A stretch of DNA of 64,000 nucleotides, taken from positions 1-64,000 of the forward strand of contig CAJWVI010000003.1 in NCBI GenBank assembly GCA_913048115.1, given 5' to 3'. This stretch comes from an uncultured Flavobacteriaceae bacterium. Its GTDB lineage: Bacteria > Bacteroidota > Bacteroidia > Flavobacteriales > Flavobacteriaceae. The translations under genes and the position numbers were made by a program. Shown piece after piece: positions 30,405-38,958 of this stretch; positions within the stretch are counted from its first letter, which is position 1, and each line of letters begins with the position of its first letter. The notes under the pieces are model-generated. The model did not search any database, was not told the DNA's origin, and saw nothing but the letters and a program-made list of their open reading frames with translations.

Positions 30405-31559
30405 ATGTTACCTAAAAAGCTACAAGATAAAATAGACAAGCGATCTCGAGAGCAATCGATTCGGTCTTTGGGTTTGCCAAATCATTTCATAGATTTTTCT
30501 AGCAATGATTACTTAGGGTTTGGTAGTTCAAAAAATATTTTTAACGCGGCATCTGTTCTTTTAAAGCAACACAATCTAGAAGTAAATGGAGCAACGGGCT
30601 CCAGATTATTAACAGGAAATCATAGCCTATACCTTGACACAGAAAAACAAATAGCGGCCTTTCATAATACGGCTGCAGCACTTGTTTTTAACAGTGGATA
30701 CGATGCTAATCTTGGTTTTTTTTCAAGTGTACCACAACGAGGAGATGTTATTTTGTATGACGCGCTGTGCCACGCCTCTATAAGAGACGGTATTGGCATG
30801 AGCCGCGCTAAGGCATACAAGTTTGCACACAATGATTTAGAAAGCTTAGAGGCTTTGCTATTGGCTCAAAAACAAGCGAGTTCTAGCCTATGTGATCTTT
30901 ATGTAATTACAGAATCTGTTTTCTCTATGGATGGAGATCAACCAGAGCTTAAAGCTTTGGCTACTCTCTGTAAAAAACACAGGGCCTATTTAATTGTTGA
31001 TGAAGCGCATGCTATTGGTGTTATTGGCAACAAAGCTGAAGGTTTAGTGCAGGCTTTAGGGATTGAAAATCAAGTATTCGCTCGCATTGTTACTTTTGGC
31101 AAAGCTTTGGGTTGCCACGGTGCTGCTATTTTAGGGAGTTGCCAGCTAAAGCACTATTTGATAAATTTTGCAAGAAGCTTTATTTATACAACAGGATTGC
31201 CACCACACACACTGGCTACGATACAGGCAGCCTATGCTGAGTTAGATCTTAATGTTTTGTCTATAAAACAGTTAAAGAAGAATATTACATTCTTTCAAAA
31301 TTGTATTATTAAAGCTGGTCTAACCCCTCACTTTATACAAAGCCACTCTGCCATACATAGCTGTATTATAGGCGGCAATAGCGCCACTAAAGATGTTTCG
31401 GCACTACTTCAAAAAAGAAATTTTGATGTTAAAGCTATTCTATCCCCAACCGTGCCTAAAGGCCAGGAGCGCTTACGTATTTGTTTGCACACTTCTAATA
31501 CAGAAAAAGACATAGCCGCCTTAGTTACCGTGCTAAAAGAATATTTTTTCAATACATAA
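30405..31559 (+). CDS. bioF: 8-amino-7-oxononanoate synthase family protein (biotin cluster)
   Basis: 384-residue alpha-oxoamine synthase that condenses pimeloyl-ACP (or CoA) with alanine. Motifs: FSSNDYLGFG, GATGSRLLTGNH, the PLP-stacking CHASIRDG, VDEAHAIGVIG and the PLP-Lys segment VTFGKALGCHGA. AONS and the related KBL/ALAS enzymes are close, but location with bioD, bioA and bioB fixes the role. First gene of the biotin cluster; appears leaderless. Confidence 0.93.
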   Translation: MLPKKLQDKIDKRSREQSIRSLGLPNHFIDFSSNDYLGFGSSKNIFNAASVLLKQHNLEVNGATGSRLLTGNHSLYLDTEKQIAAFHNTAAALVFNSGYDANLGFFSSVPQRGDVILYDALCHASIRDGIGMSRAKAYKFAHNDLESLEALLLAQKQASSSLCDLYVITESVFSMDGDQPELKALATLCKKHRAYLIVDEAHAIGVIGNKAEGLVQALGIENQVFARIVTFGKALGCHGAAILGSCQLKHYLINFARSFIYTTGLPPHTLATIQAAYAELDLNVLSIKQLKKNITFFQNCIIKAGLTPHFIQSHSAIHSCIIGGNSATKDVSALLQKRNFDVKAILSPTVPKGQERLRICLHTSNTEKDIAALVTVLKEYFFNT

Positions 31560-31661
31560 ATAAAGCTGCAGCCTCTTCAAATTATAATACCCCGCCCATT
31601 ACTAGATTACAAAATGTATTGTTTCTCTTAAGCCTTAGAGCAATTACAGTAGATTGTTATA

Positions 31662-31669
31662 TATATTTA
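31662..31669 (+). promoter_or_regulatory. putative -7 element of bioD, 4 bp from the ATG
   Basis: TATATTTA, one base off TAnnTTTG, followed by CAGT and the bioD ATG: the same 4-bp spacing as bioF, bioA and bioB. Confidence 0.4.
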
Positions 31670-31673
31670 CAGT

Positions 31674-32291
31674 ATGAAAAACCACACCTATTTCATCACA
31701 GGCATCTCTACAGATGTTGGTAAAACAATAGTTTCAGCCATACTCACGGAGGCCTTACAGGCAGATTACTGGAAGCCAGTGCAAGCTGGAGAGCTAGAGC
31801 ATAGTGACACACACAAAGTGCAACAATTAGTTTCTAATACTATAACAAAATTTCATGCTTCTGCATTTAATTTACAAAGCCCTATGAGCCCTCATGCCGC
31901 AGCAAAGATTGATGGCATTTGTATTTCAGCAAAGAAAATAAAGCGCCCTTCTACCACAAACAACCTAGTAATAGAAGGTGCAGGAGGGCTATTAGTGCCC
32001 TTAAACGACACAGAAACTATTATTGATTTAATGCTGCCAACAGATAAAGTAATTGTGGTATCTAGGCATTATTTAGGAAGTATTAATCACACTTTATTGA
32101 CACTTGAGGCTCTAAAATTAAGGGGGATGAACGTCTTTGGAATTATTTTTAATGGAGCTGAACACCCAAGCACAGAGGCAGCTATTACAAAAATGAGTGG
32201 AGTTGCTGTTTTGGGGCGTATCGATCAAGAGCCCTATTTTGATAAAAATGTAGTAAAAGAATATGCTAAAAATTTAAGAGAAGTACTTTAA
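31674..32291 (+). CDS. bioD: dethiobiotin synthetase
   Basis: 205-residue P-loop enzyme closing the ureido ring of dethiobiotin with CO2 and ATP. ITGISTDVGKT is the modified Walker A of BioD (G-x-x-T-x-V-G-K-T), KPVQAGELEHSD binds substrate, and VIEGAGGLLVPL is the second conserved block. Slightly short but complete. Co-oriented with bioF (114 bp gap) and bioA (101 bp gap). Confidence 0.95.
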   Translation: MKNHTYFITGISTDVGKTIVSAILTEALQADYWKPVQAGELEHSDTHKVQQLVSNTITKFHASAFNLQSPMSPHAAAKIDGICISAKKIKRPSTTNNLVIEGAGGLLVPLNDTETIIDLMLPTDKVIVVSRHYLGSINHTLLTLEALKLRGMNVFGIIFNGAEHPSTEAAITKMSGVAVLGRIDQEPYFDKNVVKEYAKNLREVL

Positions 32292-32380
32292 AATATAAAA
32301 TCAACAACATGAAGGGTTTGAGTTAAAATAGAGGGTCTAATTTCCGATAGCCATCAAGACATCCTGTGGTTCAAAAAGTG

Positions 32381-32388
32381 TAACTTTG
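32381..32388 (+). promoter_or_regulatory. -7 element of bioA, 4 bp from the ATG
   Basis: TAACTTTG, then TACA, then ATG. It predicts a leaderless bioA transcript. Confidence 0.5.
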
Positions 32389-32392
32389 TACA

Positions 32393-33664
32393 ATGAAATT
32401 AACCCAACGAGACCGCGCCCATATTTGGCACCCCTTAACTCAGCACCAAACAGCTAGGCCTCCCGTTGGTATCGTAAAAGCAAGTGGGTCTGTATTGATT
32501 GATGAAGATGGAAAGAGTTATATAGACGGTATTGCATCTTGGTATACCGCCATGTTTGGACATTGTAACCCCTACATTACTAATGCGATGACTCAACAAA
32601 TGCAAACTCTAGACTTTGTTATGTTTAGCGGTTTCACTCATGAACCAGCCGTGCAACTTTCAGAAAAGGTTTTAGCTATTTTGCCTGCTAATCAACAAAA
32701 AGTATTTTTCAATGATAATGGTTCTACCGCTGTGGAGGCCGCTATTAAAATGGCAATTCAATACTACCATAATAAAAGTAAAAAAAGAGATACTCTTATA
32801 GCTTTTCAAGATGGCTTTCATGGAGACACCTTTGGAGCTATGAGCGCCTCTGGACTGTCTTCTTATAACGGGCCTTTTGAAGATTTTTTATTAAACGTAA
32901 AACGCATACCTACCCCGCAATCTCATAATTTGAATGAAGTTCTAGCAGCGCTTGAAAAAATTCTACAAGAAAATAACTGTGCTGCTTTTATTTTTGAGCC
33001 TTTAGTTCAAGGTGCCGCCGGCATGAAGTTTCATAGCGCAAAAGGCCTAGATGCCTTACTTGCTATGTGTAAAAAGCACGATGTGCTTTGTATTGCAGAT
33101 GAAATCATGACTGGTTTTGGAAAAACAGGAACCAATTTTGCGGTAGAACAGTTAGAAAATACGCCAGATATTATGTGCCTTAGTAAGGCCTTAACAGCGG
33201 GCATGTTTCCATTGAGCATTACAAGTTGCAGTCAAGAAATTTTTGATGGATTTTTAAGTCAACAGGTCCACAAAGGTTTTTTTCATGCCCATACTTATAG
33301 TGCTCACCCCATTGGTTGCGCCGCTGCGATAGCCAGTATTGAGTTGCTTACCTCACCTGAGATTTTAAAACAACGCGCCTATATAGCTCAATCCCATAAA
33401 GATTTTGCAATAAAAATAGAGAGTCACCCTAGTGTAAAACAAGTACGTTGTAAAGGGGTAATCCTAGCAATAGACCTTGCTGTAGAAATGCAGCGCTACG
33501 GAAATTTACGTGATGACCTCTACCAGTTTTTCATGGATCGAGGCGTGGCCCTTAGGCCTCTAGGAAACACTGTGTATGTGCTCCCGCCTTATGTAATTAC
33601 AAATAATGAACTTGATACTATATATCAAGCAATAGAGGCAGTGTTGGCTTTTTATGATAATTAG
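32393..33664 (+). CDS. bioA: adenosylmethionine--8-amino-7-oxononanoate aminotransferase
   Basis: 423-residue class III aminotransferase converting KAPA to DAPA with S-adenosylmethionine as amino donor. BioA features: HIWHPLTQ at the start, DGIASWYTAMFGH, FNDNGSTAVEAAIKMA, DGFHGDTFGAMSASG, the cofactor Asp in IADEIMTGFGKTG and the PLP lysine in CLSKALTAG. Full length. Third gene of the cluster. Confidence 0.95.
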   Translation: MKLTQRDRAHIWHPLTQHQTARPPVGIVKASGSVLIDEDGKSYIDGIASWYTAMFGHCNPYITNAMTQQMQTLDFVMFSGFTHEPAVQLSEKVLAILPANQQKVFFNDNGSTAVEAAIKMAIQYYHNKSKKRDTLIAFQDGFHGDTFGAMSASGLSSYNGPFEDFLLNVKRIPTPQSHNLNEVLAALEKILQENNCAAFIFEPLVQGAAGMKFHSAKGLDALLAMCKKHDVLCIADEIMTGFGKTGTNFAVEQLENTPDIMCLSKALTAGMFPLSITSCSQEIFDGFLSQQVHKGFFHAHTYSAHPIGCAAAIASIELLTSPEILKQRAYIAQSHKDFAIKIESHPSVKQVRCKGVILAIDLAVEMQRYGNLRDDLYQFFMDRGVALRPLGNTVYVLPPYVITNNELDTIYQAIEAVLAFYDN

Positions 33665-33721
33665 TCTCTCTACTATTGCCATTTCTTTGATATTTAAAGC
33701 CTCTAGAAAACAAAGAATCTT

Positions 33722-33729
33722 TATTTTTG
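33722..33729 (+). promoter_or_regulatory. -7 element of the biotin-cluster ketosynthase gene
   Basis: TATTTTTG, 17 bp before the TTG start. Between them lies a three-codon minimal frame (ATG AAA CAA TAA at 33731-33742), so the first ATG of this mRNA is not that of the enzyme. Confidence 0.45.
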
Positions 33730-33746
33730 CATGAAACAATAAAACC

Positions 33747-34907
33747 TTGCCAGCACCTATTACTATTTCAGCAATTGCTTCTATTTCTGCTTTGGGAAAT
33801 TCACCCGAAGGAGTTTGGGGAAGTTATGTGTCAAAGAGGCCATTATTTTCCAAGAAGAAAATAGGATCTCAAGACGTTTTTGTAAGTGAAATAGCCTCTG
33901 ATGTAGAAAAAAAATTGGCTGTCTTGAGAGCCTCAAACCCTAGTTACAAAATACTAGATCGCACCGTTTTATTAGCGATGATAGCATCAAAGCAAGTCAT
34001 TAAAGGTCTCCCGTTTCTAAAAGAAAACATGGGTATAAATATTGGATCCTCAAGAGGAGCAACCTCTTTGTTTGAAAAATACCATACTGCTTTTACAGAA
34101 ACCGGGAAGGTATCTCCCTACAGCTCACCCACTACTACTTTAGGGAATATTTCTTCTTGGGTTTCTCAAGAATTAGAAACACAAGGAGTTCAAATAGACC
34201 AATCTGTTACTTGCTCAACGGCAATGCACGCCCTTTTAAATGGTATTGCATGGTTACAAGCAGATATGGCAGACGCTTTTTTGGTTGGCGGCAGTGAAGC
34301 AGCATTAACTCCCTTTACCATTGCGCAAATGCAAGCGCTAAAGTTGTATACAAAATCCAAGCATACTAGTGCCTGTGAGTCTATGCGTTTTCAAAAAACT
34401 AAAAACACAATGGTGCTTGGAGAAGCAGCAGCTGTCGCTGTTTTGGAAAAAGGAATTTCAGTAAACACCAAGGCAATAATTAAGGGCTATGGATTTGGTT
34501 CTGAAATACTGGCTCATAATAGCTCCATTACCGAAAATGCTAACAGCCTACAGAAGGCTATGAGAATGGCCTTAGAAAAAGCCGCACTTACTACTGTAGA
34601 TGCAATTATAATGCATGCCCCAGGAACTGTAAAAGGAGATGTTGCAGAAAAAAATGCAATCGACATTGTGTTTAAAAAACAGCTTCCATTACTAACGTCA
34701 AACAAATGGATGGTAGGCCATACCTTTGCCGCAAGCGGAATGTTAAGTATAGAGATGGCAGTGTTTATGTTAGAGCATAATATATTTATTGAAAACCCTT
34801 TTTATAGCAACACTAGAAACCTTCCTCTATCCATAAAAACAGTACTAGTTAATGCCGTAGGTTTTGGTGGTAATGCAGTGAGTATTATTCTATCTCGCCC
34901 AAACTAA
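33747..34907 (+). CDS. beta-ketoacyl synthase-like protein in the biotin cluster
   Basis: 386 residues in the thiolase/KAS fold with a complete condensing triad: Cys156 in SVTCSTAMHA, His290 in IIMHAPGTVKGD and His325 in MVGHTFAASG. It is closer to FabF/FabB in layout than to KAS III or BioZ, but about 25 residues short. The HGTGT motif is altered to HAPGT. The start is a TTG (MPAPITIS); the frame is closed by a TGA 15 bp upstream and no ATG is available. It sits between bioA and bioB, implying a role in making or elongating the pimelate precursor. The exact reaction is unknown. Confidence 0.85.
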   Translation: MPAPITISAIASISALGNSPEGVWGSYVSKRPLFSKKKIGSQDVFVSEIASDVEKKLAVLRASNPSYKILDRTVLLAMIASKQVIKGLPFLKENMGINIGSSRGATSLFEKYHTAFTETGKVSPYSSPTTTLGNISSWVSQELETQGVQIDQSVTCSTAMHALLNGIAWLQADMADAFLVGGSEAALTPFTIAQMQALKLYTKSKHTSACESMRFQKTKNTMVLGEAAAVAVLEKGISVNTKAIIKGYGFGSEILAHNSSITENANSLQKAMRMALEKAALTTVDAIIMHAPGTVKGDVAEKNAIDIVFKKQLPLLTSNKWMVGHTFAASGMLSIEMAVFMLEHNIFIENPFYSNTRNLPLSIKTVLVNAVGFGGNAVSIILSRPN

Positions 34908-34973
34908 TATACGAGTTGTATTTTACCATTATAGAATTGTATAAAACTCATAAAACTAAAAGAAAAAAATACT

Positions 34974-34981
34974 TATTTTTG
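34974..34981 (+). promoter_or_regulatory. -7 element of bioB, 4 bp from the ATG
   Basis: TATTTTTG, then AACC, then ATG. Upstream, GAGTTGTAT and ATAAAACTC form an imperfect inverted repeat (about 34912-34950) that may be an operator. Confidence 0.5.
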
Positions 34982-34985
34982 AACC

Positions 34986-36074
34986 ATGATGGAGACAAAA
35001 CATAATTGGACCAAAGAAGAAATTTTAGAGATATACAACACCCCTCTTATGGAGTTGTTGTATAAGGCTGCAACTGTTCATAGAGCAAATCATAACCCTA
35101 ATCAAGTGCAGGTCTCTACCTTACTGTCTATAAAAACAGGTGGTTGCCCAGAAGATTGTGGCTATTGTCCTCAAGCGGCAAGATATCACACAGATATTGA
35201 AGGAAATGATTTAATGAGTGTGCGACAGGTAAAGGCACAAGCCTTAAGAGCAAAGTCTAGCGGTAGTTCCCGTGTTTGTATGGGAGCTGCATGGCGAAAT
35301 GTAAAAGATGGGCCAGAGTTTGACAGCGTTTTGGAAATGGTACGAACCATTAATAAGCTAGACATGGAGGTTTGCTGTACTTTGGGTATGATTACAGAAA
35401 ACCAAGCACAGCGTTTGGCAGAAGCTGGGTTATACGCCTACAATCATAATTTAGACACCAGTGAAGATTATTATAAAGATGTTATCTCTACTAGAGCATT
35501 TCAAGATAGATTAGACACCATAGACAATGTGCGTAAAACCAATGTAACAGTTTGTAGTGGAGGAATTATAGGGATGGGAGAGGCCATTGAAGACAGAGCA
35601 GGAATGTTAGTAGCCCTTGCACGTTTAAGCCCACAACCAGAAAGCACCCCCATTAATGCATTAGTTCCTGTAGAGGGAACTCCAATGGAAGAGATAGCGC
35701 CGGTATCAATTTGGGAAATGATACGGATGGTTGCTACTACCCGTATTGTATTGCCTAATACACAAGTACGTTTGTCTGCAGGGAGAACACAAATGTCTCG
35801 TGAGGGACAAGCAATGTGTTTCTTTGCGGGAGCTAATTCTATTTTTGCAGGAGATAAGCTATTAACAACGCCAAATCCAGATGTGCATGAAGACATGAAA
35901 ATGTTTGAGTTGTTAGGATTGGAGCCTATGAAACCTTTTGTAAAGAAAGACCAACCTCAAACAGTTGACGCACAATATTCAAAATATAAAGATCAAGGAG
36001 AAAAGCCAAAGTGGACACGTCCAGGTCACACAATTGAACGTAACGTAGAGGCAAAAGCAAAGGTAAAAATTTAA
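34986..36074 (+). CDS. bioB: biotin synthase
   Basis: 362-residue radical-SAM enzyme inserting sulfur into dethiobiotin. The [4Fe-4S] motif C-x3-C-x2-C is GGCPEDCGYC (Cys54, Cys58, Cys61). Further BioB blocks are YNHNLDTSEDYY, VCSGGIIGMGE, NALVPVEGTP and the [2Fe-2S] ligand region RLSAGRTQMS. Full length with a Lys-rich C-terminal tail. Last gene of the biotin cluster; converges with recX. Confidence 0.97.
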   Translation: MMETKHNWTKEEILEIYNTPLMELLYKAATVHRANHNPNQVQVSTLLSIKTGGCPEDCGYCPQAARYHTDIEGNDLMSVRQVKAQALRAKSSGSSRVCMGAAWRNVKDGPEFDSVLEMVRTINKLDMEVCCTLGMITENQAQRLAEAGLYAYNHNLDTSEDYYKDVISTRAFQDRLDTIDNVRKTNVTVCSGGIIGMGEAIEDRAGMLVALARLSPQPESTPINALVPVEGTPMEEIAPVSIWEMIRMVATTRIVLPNTQVRLSAGRTQMSREGQAMCFFAGANSIFAGDKLLTTPNPDVHEDMKMFELLGLEPMKPFVKKDQPQTVDAQYSKYKDQGEKPKWTRPGHTIERNVEAKAKVKI

Positions 36075-36102
36075 GCAGCCGTTTTTAGTAAAGAAGTTTT
36101 CA

Positions 36103-36582
36103 TCACTTAGTAAGGTCTCGAATCCTTTCAAAAATAAGAGCAGATTCCCATCCACGATATAGGAGGTAATCTGCTATTTTTTTGCGCTTTTTTTGGCCAT
36201 CTGTTTCTCCTAAAAGTTGTGCAGCTCTCTTTTCAAATAAGAGGTCGAAAGTATCTAGATATTCACCATCAGGGATTTCTTTAAGCGCCAATTTGAGATT
36301 ATATGTCGATATATTACGCATTTTTAATTCGCGCGTGATTCTATTTCTTCCCCATTTTTTTTGTCTAAATTTTCCGCGAGCAAAAGCTTGTGAAAATCGA
36401 GTTTCGTTTAAAAAATTATGCATCAGTAAGTGCCCCATTATTTCATCAATGGCCTGTGGTATCATACGCATCTCTCGAAGCTTTCTAGTTACTTCTTGAT
36501 GACATCTCTCTTGGTAGACACAGTATTTTTCAATACGCCTTTTAGCCTGCTCTACGGTATATGTTTTATGAGTAAAATTCAT
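36103..36582 (-). CDS. recX: regulatory protein RecX
   Basis: 159 residues, three helical repeats (VEQAKRRIEKYCVYQERCHQ, LLMHNFLNETRFSQAFARGK, KRKKIADYLLYRGWESALIF) as in RecX, which binds RecA filaments and restrains recombination. The start is ATG (MNFTHKTYT) at 36582; a TTG four codons upstream lies in the promoter TATTTTTG (36592-36599). Its neighbours are not recA. It is separated from rng by a strong terminator and so is transcribed alone. Confidence 0.9.
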   Translation of the reverse strand: MNFTHKTYTVEQAKRRIEKYCVYQERCHQEVTRKLREMRMIPQAIDEIMGHLLMHNFLNETRFSQAFARGKFRQKKWGRNRITRELKMRNISTYNLKLALKEIPDGEYLDTFDLLFEKRAAQLLGETDGQKKRKKIADYLLYRGWESALIFERIRDLTK

Positions 36583-36591
36583 TGTATTATT

Positions 36592-36599
36592 CAAAAATA
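36592..36599 (-). promoter_or_regulatory. -7 promoter element of recX
   Basis: The minus strand reads TATTTTTG 9 bp before the recX ATG, giving a very short leader. Confidence 0.5.
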
Positions 36600-36652
36600 C
36601 ACTTTAAAATAATGTGGCACTTCTGTTTTGTTACCTACTAGCAAATTATGTA

Positions 36653-36691
36653 AAACAAAAAAACCCTTCTTTGCTTTTGCAAAGAAGGGTT
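36653..36691 (-). terminator. intrinsic terminator of rng
   Basis: The minus strand reads AACCCTTCTTTGC, a four-base loop, GCAAAGAAGGGTT, then a run of seven T. It starts just after the rng stop codon. Confidence 0.9.
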
Positions 36692-36695
36692 ATGG

Positions 36696-38237
36696 TTATT
36701 TTAGTCTATCACCATTCTTGTCAAAGAAATGATATTCTAGATACGTGTAAGCATCTCTTGGTTGTATTTTCACCCATTTTTTATGCTCCATAAACCACTT
36801 ATGGCGCATTGATGGAAAACCTTTTGTTAAAAAGGCTGCTATAAAAGGATGCGTACTTAACGTAACATCTTTATAGTCTTTTTTAAAGAGCCTTTTAAGC
36901 TCTTCGGTAATCTTCTGTACCACCACGATTGGCGCCTCTATCTCACCAATTTCACCCCCTGGGGCTTCTTCACTGGTTTTGATATTCATTTCTGGCCTAA
37001 CGCGTTGGCGTGTAATTTGTATCAACCCGAATTTACTTGGTGGCAGGATTTTGTGTTTTGCTCTGTCATTTTTCATTTCCTCACGAAGATGATCAAACAG
37101 TCTTTTTCGATTGGCAGCATTTGCCATATCAATAAAGTCAACCACAATAATTCCTCCCATATCCCTTAGGCGTAATTGTCTTGCTACCTCACTGGCAGCA
37201 ATAATATTTACTTCTAGGGCTGTATCTTCTTGGTTTTTGCTTTTTGTACTACGGTTACCACTATTCACGTCAATAACGTGCATGGCTTCTGTATGTTCAA
37301 TAACCAAATAGGTTCCTTTGGTGCTTGAAACAGTTCTACCAAAGCTAGTTTTAATTTGTCTCTCGATACCATGTTTTTCATACATAGGTATTTTTGAGTC
37401 ATAAAACTTAACGATACTTTCTTTACCAGGTGCAATTTCTTGCACGTAATCTCTTATTTGTAAATAGAGTGTTTCATCGTCAATATGAATTGCCGAGAAT
37501 TCGTCGTTAAACACATCTCGTATCATAGAGGCTCCTCTATTTAACTCACTTAGCACCTTACTTGGGTGGTGAGCACCTTGTAGCTTTTTGCACATCGCTG
37601 TCCAGCGATCTACTAGACTTTGTAAATCTTTATCCAGTTCTGCTACTTTTTTGCCTTCTGCTACAGTACGTATAATAACACCAAATCCTTTGGGTCTTAT
37701 GCTTGTAATTAAGCGTTTCAACCTATCTTTTTCTTCACGACTTTCTATTTTTTGAGAAACAGAAATACGGTCAGAAAAAGGAACCAACACTATATAACGG
37801 CCAGCTATAGATAGCTCACTGCTTATACGAGGTCCTTTTGTGGAAATGGGTTCTTTTACTACTTGTACCAGAATAGATTGATTGGATTTTATAGCACTAT
37901 TAATGCCTCCATTCTTATCAATCTCCTTTTCAAATGGGAAATCTTTTAAAGAATACTCTTTAAGTTTACCTGTGCTTACACGTTTTACAAACTTCAACAA
38001 AGAAGCAACTTTAGGTCCTAGATCGTGATAGTGTAAAAAACCATCTTTCTCATAACCAACATTGACAAATGCGGCGTTAAGACCTGGCATACTTTTGCGA
38101 ATTTTAGCGAGAAATACATCTCCTACCGCAAAATTGTTTGCCTCTTCTTCTTTGTTTAGCTCGATGAGTCTTCCATCTTTTAAAAGAGCAAAATCAACTT
38201 CTTGTGAACTGGATCTAATAAATAATTCGTAGCTCAC
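36696..38237 (-). CDS. rng: ribonuclease E/G family endoribonuclease
   Basis: 513 residues, the size of RNase G. An N-terminal S1-type RNA-binding domain (VGDVFLAKIRKSMPGLNAAFV, with GFLHYHDL) is followed by the 5'-sensor/DNase I-like catalytic domain. The metal site region is GGIIVVDFIDMANAANR, and RQRVRPEM lies near the C-terminus. Processes rRNA and starts mRNA decay. It lies downstream of HU and the 29-residue basic protein, with a 255-bp leader containing a long hairpin. This order (HU, rng, then divergent mutY-ssb) is usual in Flavobacteriia. Confidence 0.94.
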   Translation of the reverse strand: MSYELFIRSSSQEVDFALLKDGRLIELNKEEEANNFAVGDVFLAKIRKSMPGLNAAFVNVGYEKDGFLHYHDLGPKVASLLKFVKRVSTGKLKEYSLKDFPFEKEIDKNGGINSAIKSNQSILVQVVKEPISTKGPRISSELSIAGRYIVLVPFSDRISVSQKIESREEKDRLKRLITSIRPKGFGVIIRTVAEGKKVAELDKDLQSLVDRWTAMCKKLQGAHHPSKVLSELNRGASMIRDVFNDEFSAIHIDDETLYLQIRDYVQEIAPGKESIVKFYDSKIPMYEKHGIERQIKTSFGRTVSSTKGTYLVIEHTEAMHVIDVNSGNRSTKSKNQEDTALEVNIIAASEVARQLRLRDMGGIIVVDFIDMANAANRKRLFDHLREEMKNDRAKHKILPPSKFGLIQITRQRVRPEMNIKTSEEAPGGEIGEIEAPIVVVQKITEELKRLFKKDYKDVTLSTHPFIAAFLTKGFPSMRHKWFMEHKKWVKIQPRDAYTYLEYHFFDKNGDRLK

Positions 38238-38319
38238 GGTACATTAATTTATATCCGCTTTTAGCAAGGGCACTATTGCCATTTGCCTCCAACAGATGGA
38301 TTAAACAATAATTGTCACA

Positions 38320-38372
38320 GGTTTTTTTTGTAATTCTGAAATCATATTTTTATAAAATATCAGAAAAAACCC
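38320..38372 (-). other. long imperfect hairpin in the rng leader region
   Basis: On the minus strand GGGTTTTTTCTGA pairs with TCAGAATTACAAAAAAAACC, with a nested stem ATATTTT / AAAATAT at the top. It lies about 85 bp before the rng start. In E. coli the rne leader folds into hairpins that RNase E itself recognises to limit its own mRNA; whether this one works in that way is a guess, and it is only in the mRNA if transcription starts upstream of 38372. Confidence 0.4.
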
Positions 38373-38476
38373 GTCGAAATGCTAGCCTATTAAAAGGTAA
38401 TTGATAGAACTAGTATTTCATTTTCAAAGAACTCAACTATGGAGCATTATTGAAAACCCCATAGGTACTTAAAAGA

Positions 38477-38501
38477 AAAAAGTAGTTTATAACTACTTTT
38501 T
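38477..38501 (-). terminator. terminator overlapping the stop codon of the 29-residue basic protein
   Basis: On the minus strand AAAAAGTAGTT pairs with AACTACTTTTT around a three-base loop, followed by more T. The 5' arm contains the last lysine codons and the TAG stop, so the terminator is built into the end of the coding region. Confidence 0.75.
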
Positions 38502-38582
38502 CTTGTGACGGTTAGCGCGTCTTCTCTTCTTACGCTTATGCGTAGCTACCTTATGTCTTTTTCTTTTTTTACCACTTGGCAT
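38493..38582 (-). CDS. 29-residue strongly basic protein, probable small ribosome-associated protein
   Basis: The frame reads MPSGKKRKRHKVATHKRKKR then RRANRHKKK: 18 of 29 residues are Lys, Arg or His. The same MPSGKKRKRHK sequence recurs in Bacteroidota genomes as an unannotated small protein. Composition and conservation suggest binding to rRNA, like THX or the Bacteroidota-specific bL38, but I cannot say which. It lies 43 bp after HU on the same strand and ends in its own terminator, so HU and this gene are probably one transcript. Confidence 0.75.
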   Translation of the reverse strand: MPSGKKRKRHKVATHKRKKRRRANRHKKK

Positions 38583-38625
38583 ATTTGATAGTTTTATGTT
38601 GCCTCACAATGCAAGGCTATTAATA

Positions 38626-38916
38626 TTATTTTACTTCAACGTTTGTTTTTACACTCTCAACAAATACTTTTGCCGGCTTGAAAGCTGGAATGTTGTGTGC
38701 GGGTATTTTAATCGTAGTGTTTTTTGAGATATTACGACCTGTTTTTTCTGCTCTAGTCTTGATAATAAAGCTTCCAAAACCTCTAAGATAAACATTATCA
38801 CCACCTTCTAATGAAGTTTTTACCTCGGTCATAAATGTTTCTACAGTAGCTTGAACATCTCCTTTTTCCATTCCTAGTTTCTCTGAAATCTTAGCTACGA
38901 TATCTGCTTTCGTCAT
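38626..38916 (-). CDS. HU family DNA-binding protein
   Basis: 96 residues of the HU/IHF fold: two N-terminal helices (MTKADIVAKISEKLG), then the beta-arm region with RGFGSFIIKTRAEKTGRN and the tip IPAHNIPAFKPAK. Dimeric nucleoid protein; Bacteroidota have several, so I give no symbol. The promoter TATATTTG (38959-38966) with TTG 21 bp upstream is well placed 42 bp before the ATG. Confidence 0.95.
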   Translation of the reverse strand: MTKADIVAKISEKLGMEKGDVQATVETFMTEVKTSLEGGDNVYLRGFGSFIIKTRAEKTGRNISKNTTIKIPAHNIPAFKPAKVFVESVKTNVEVK

Positions 38917-38958
38917 GTGTTTCTTTTTTTAATATAAATAATCAATTTTTCAAGACGG

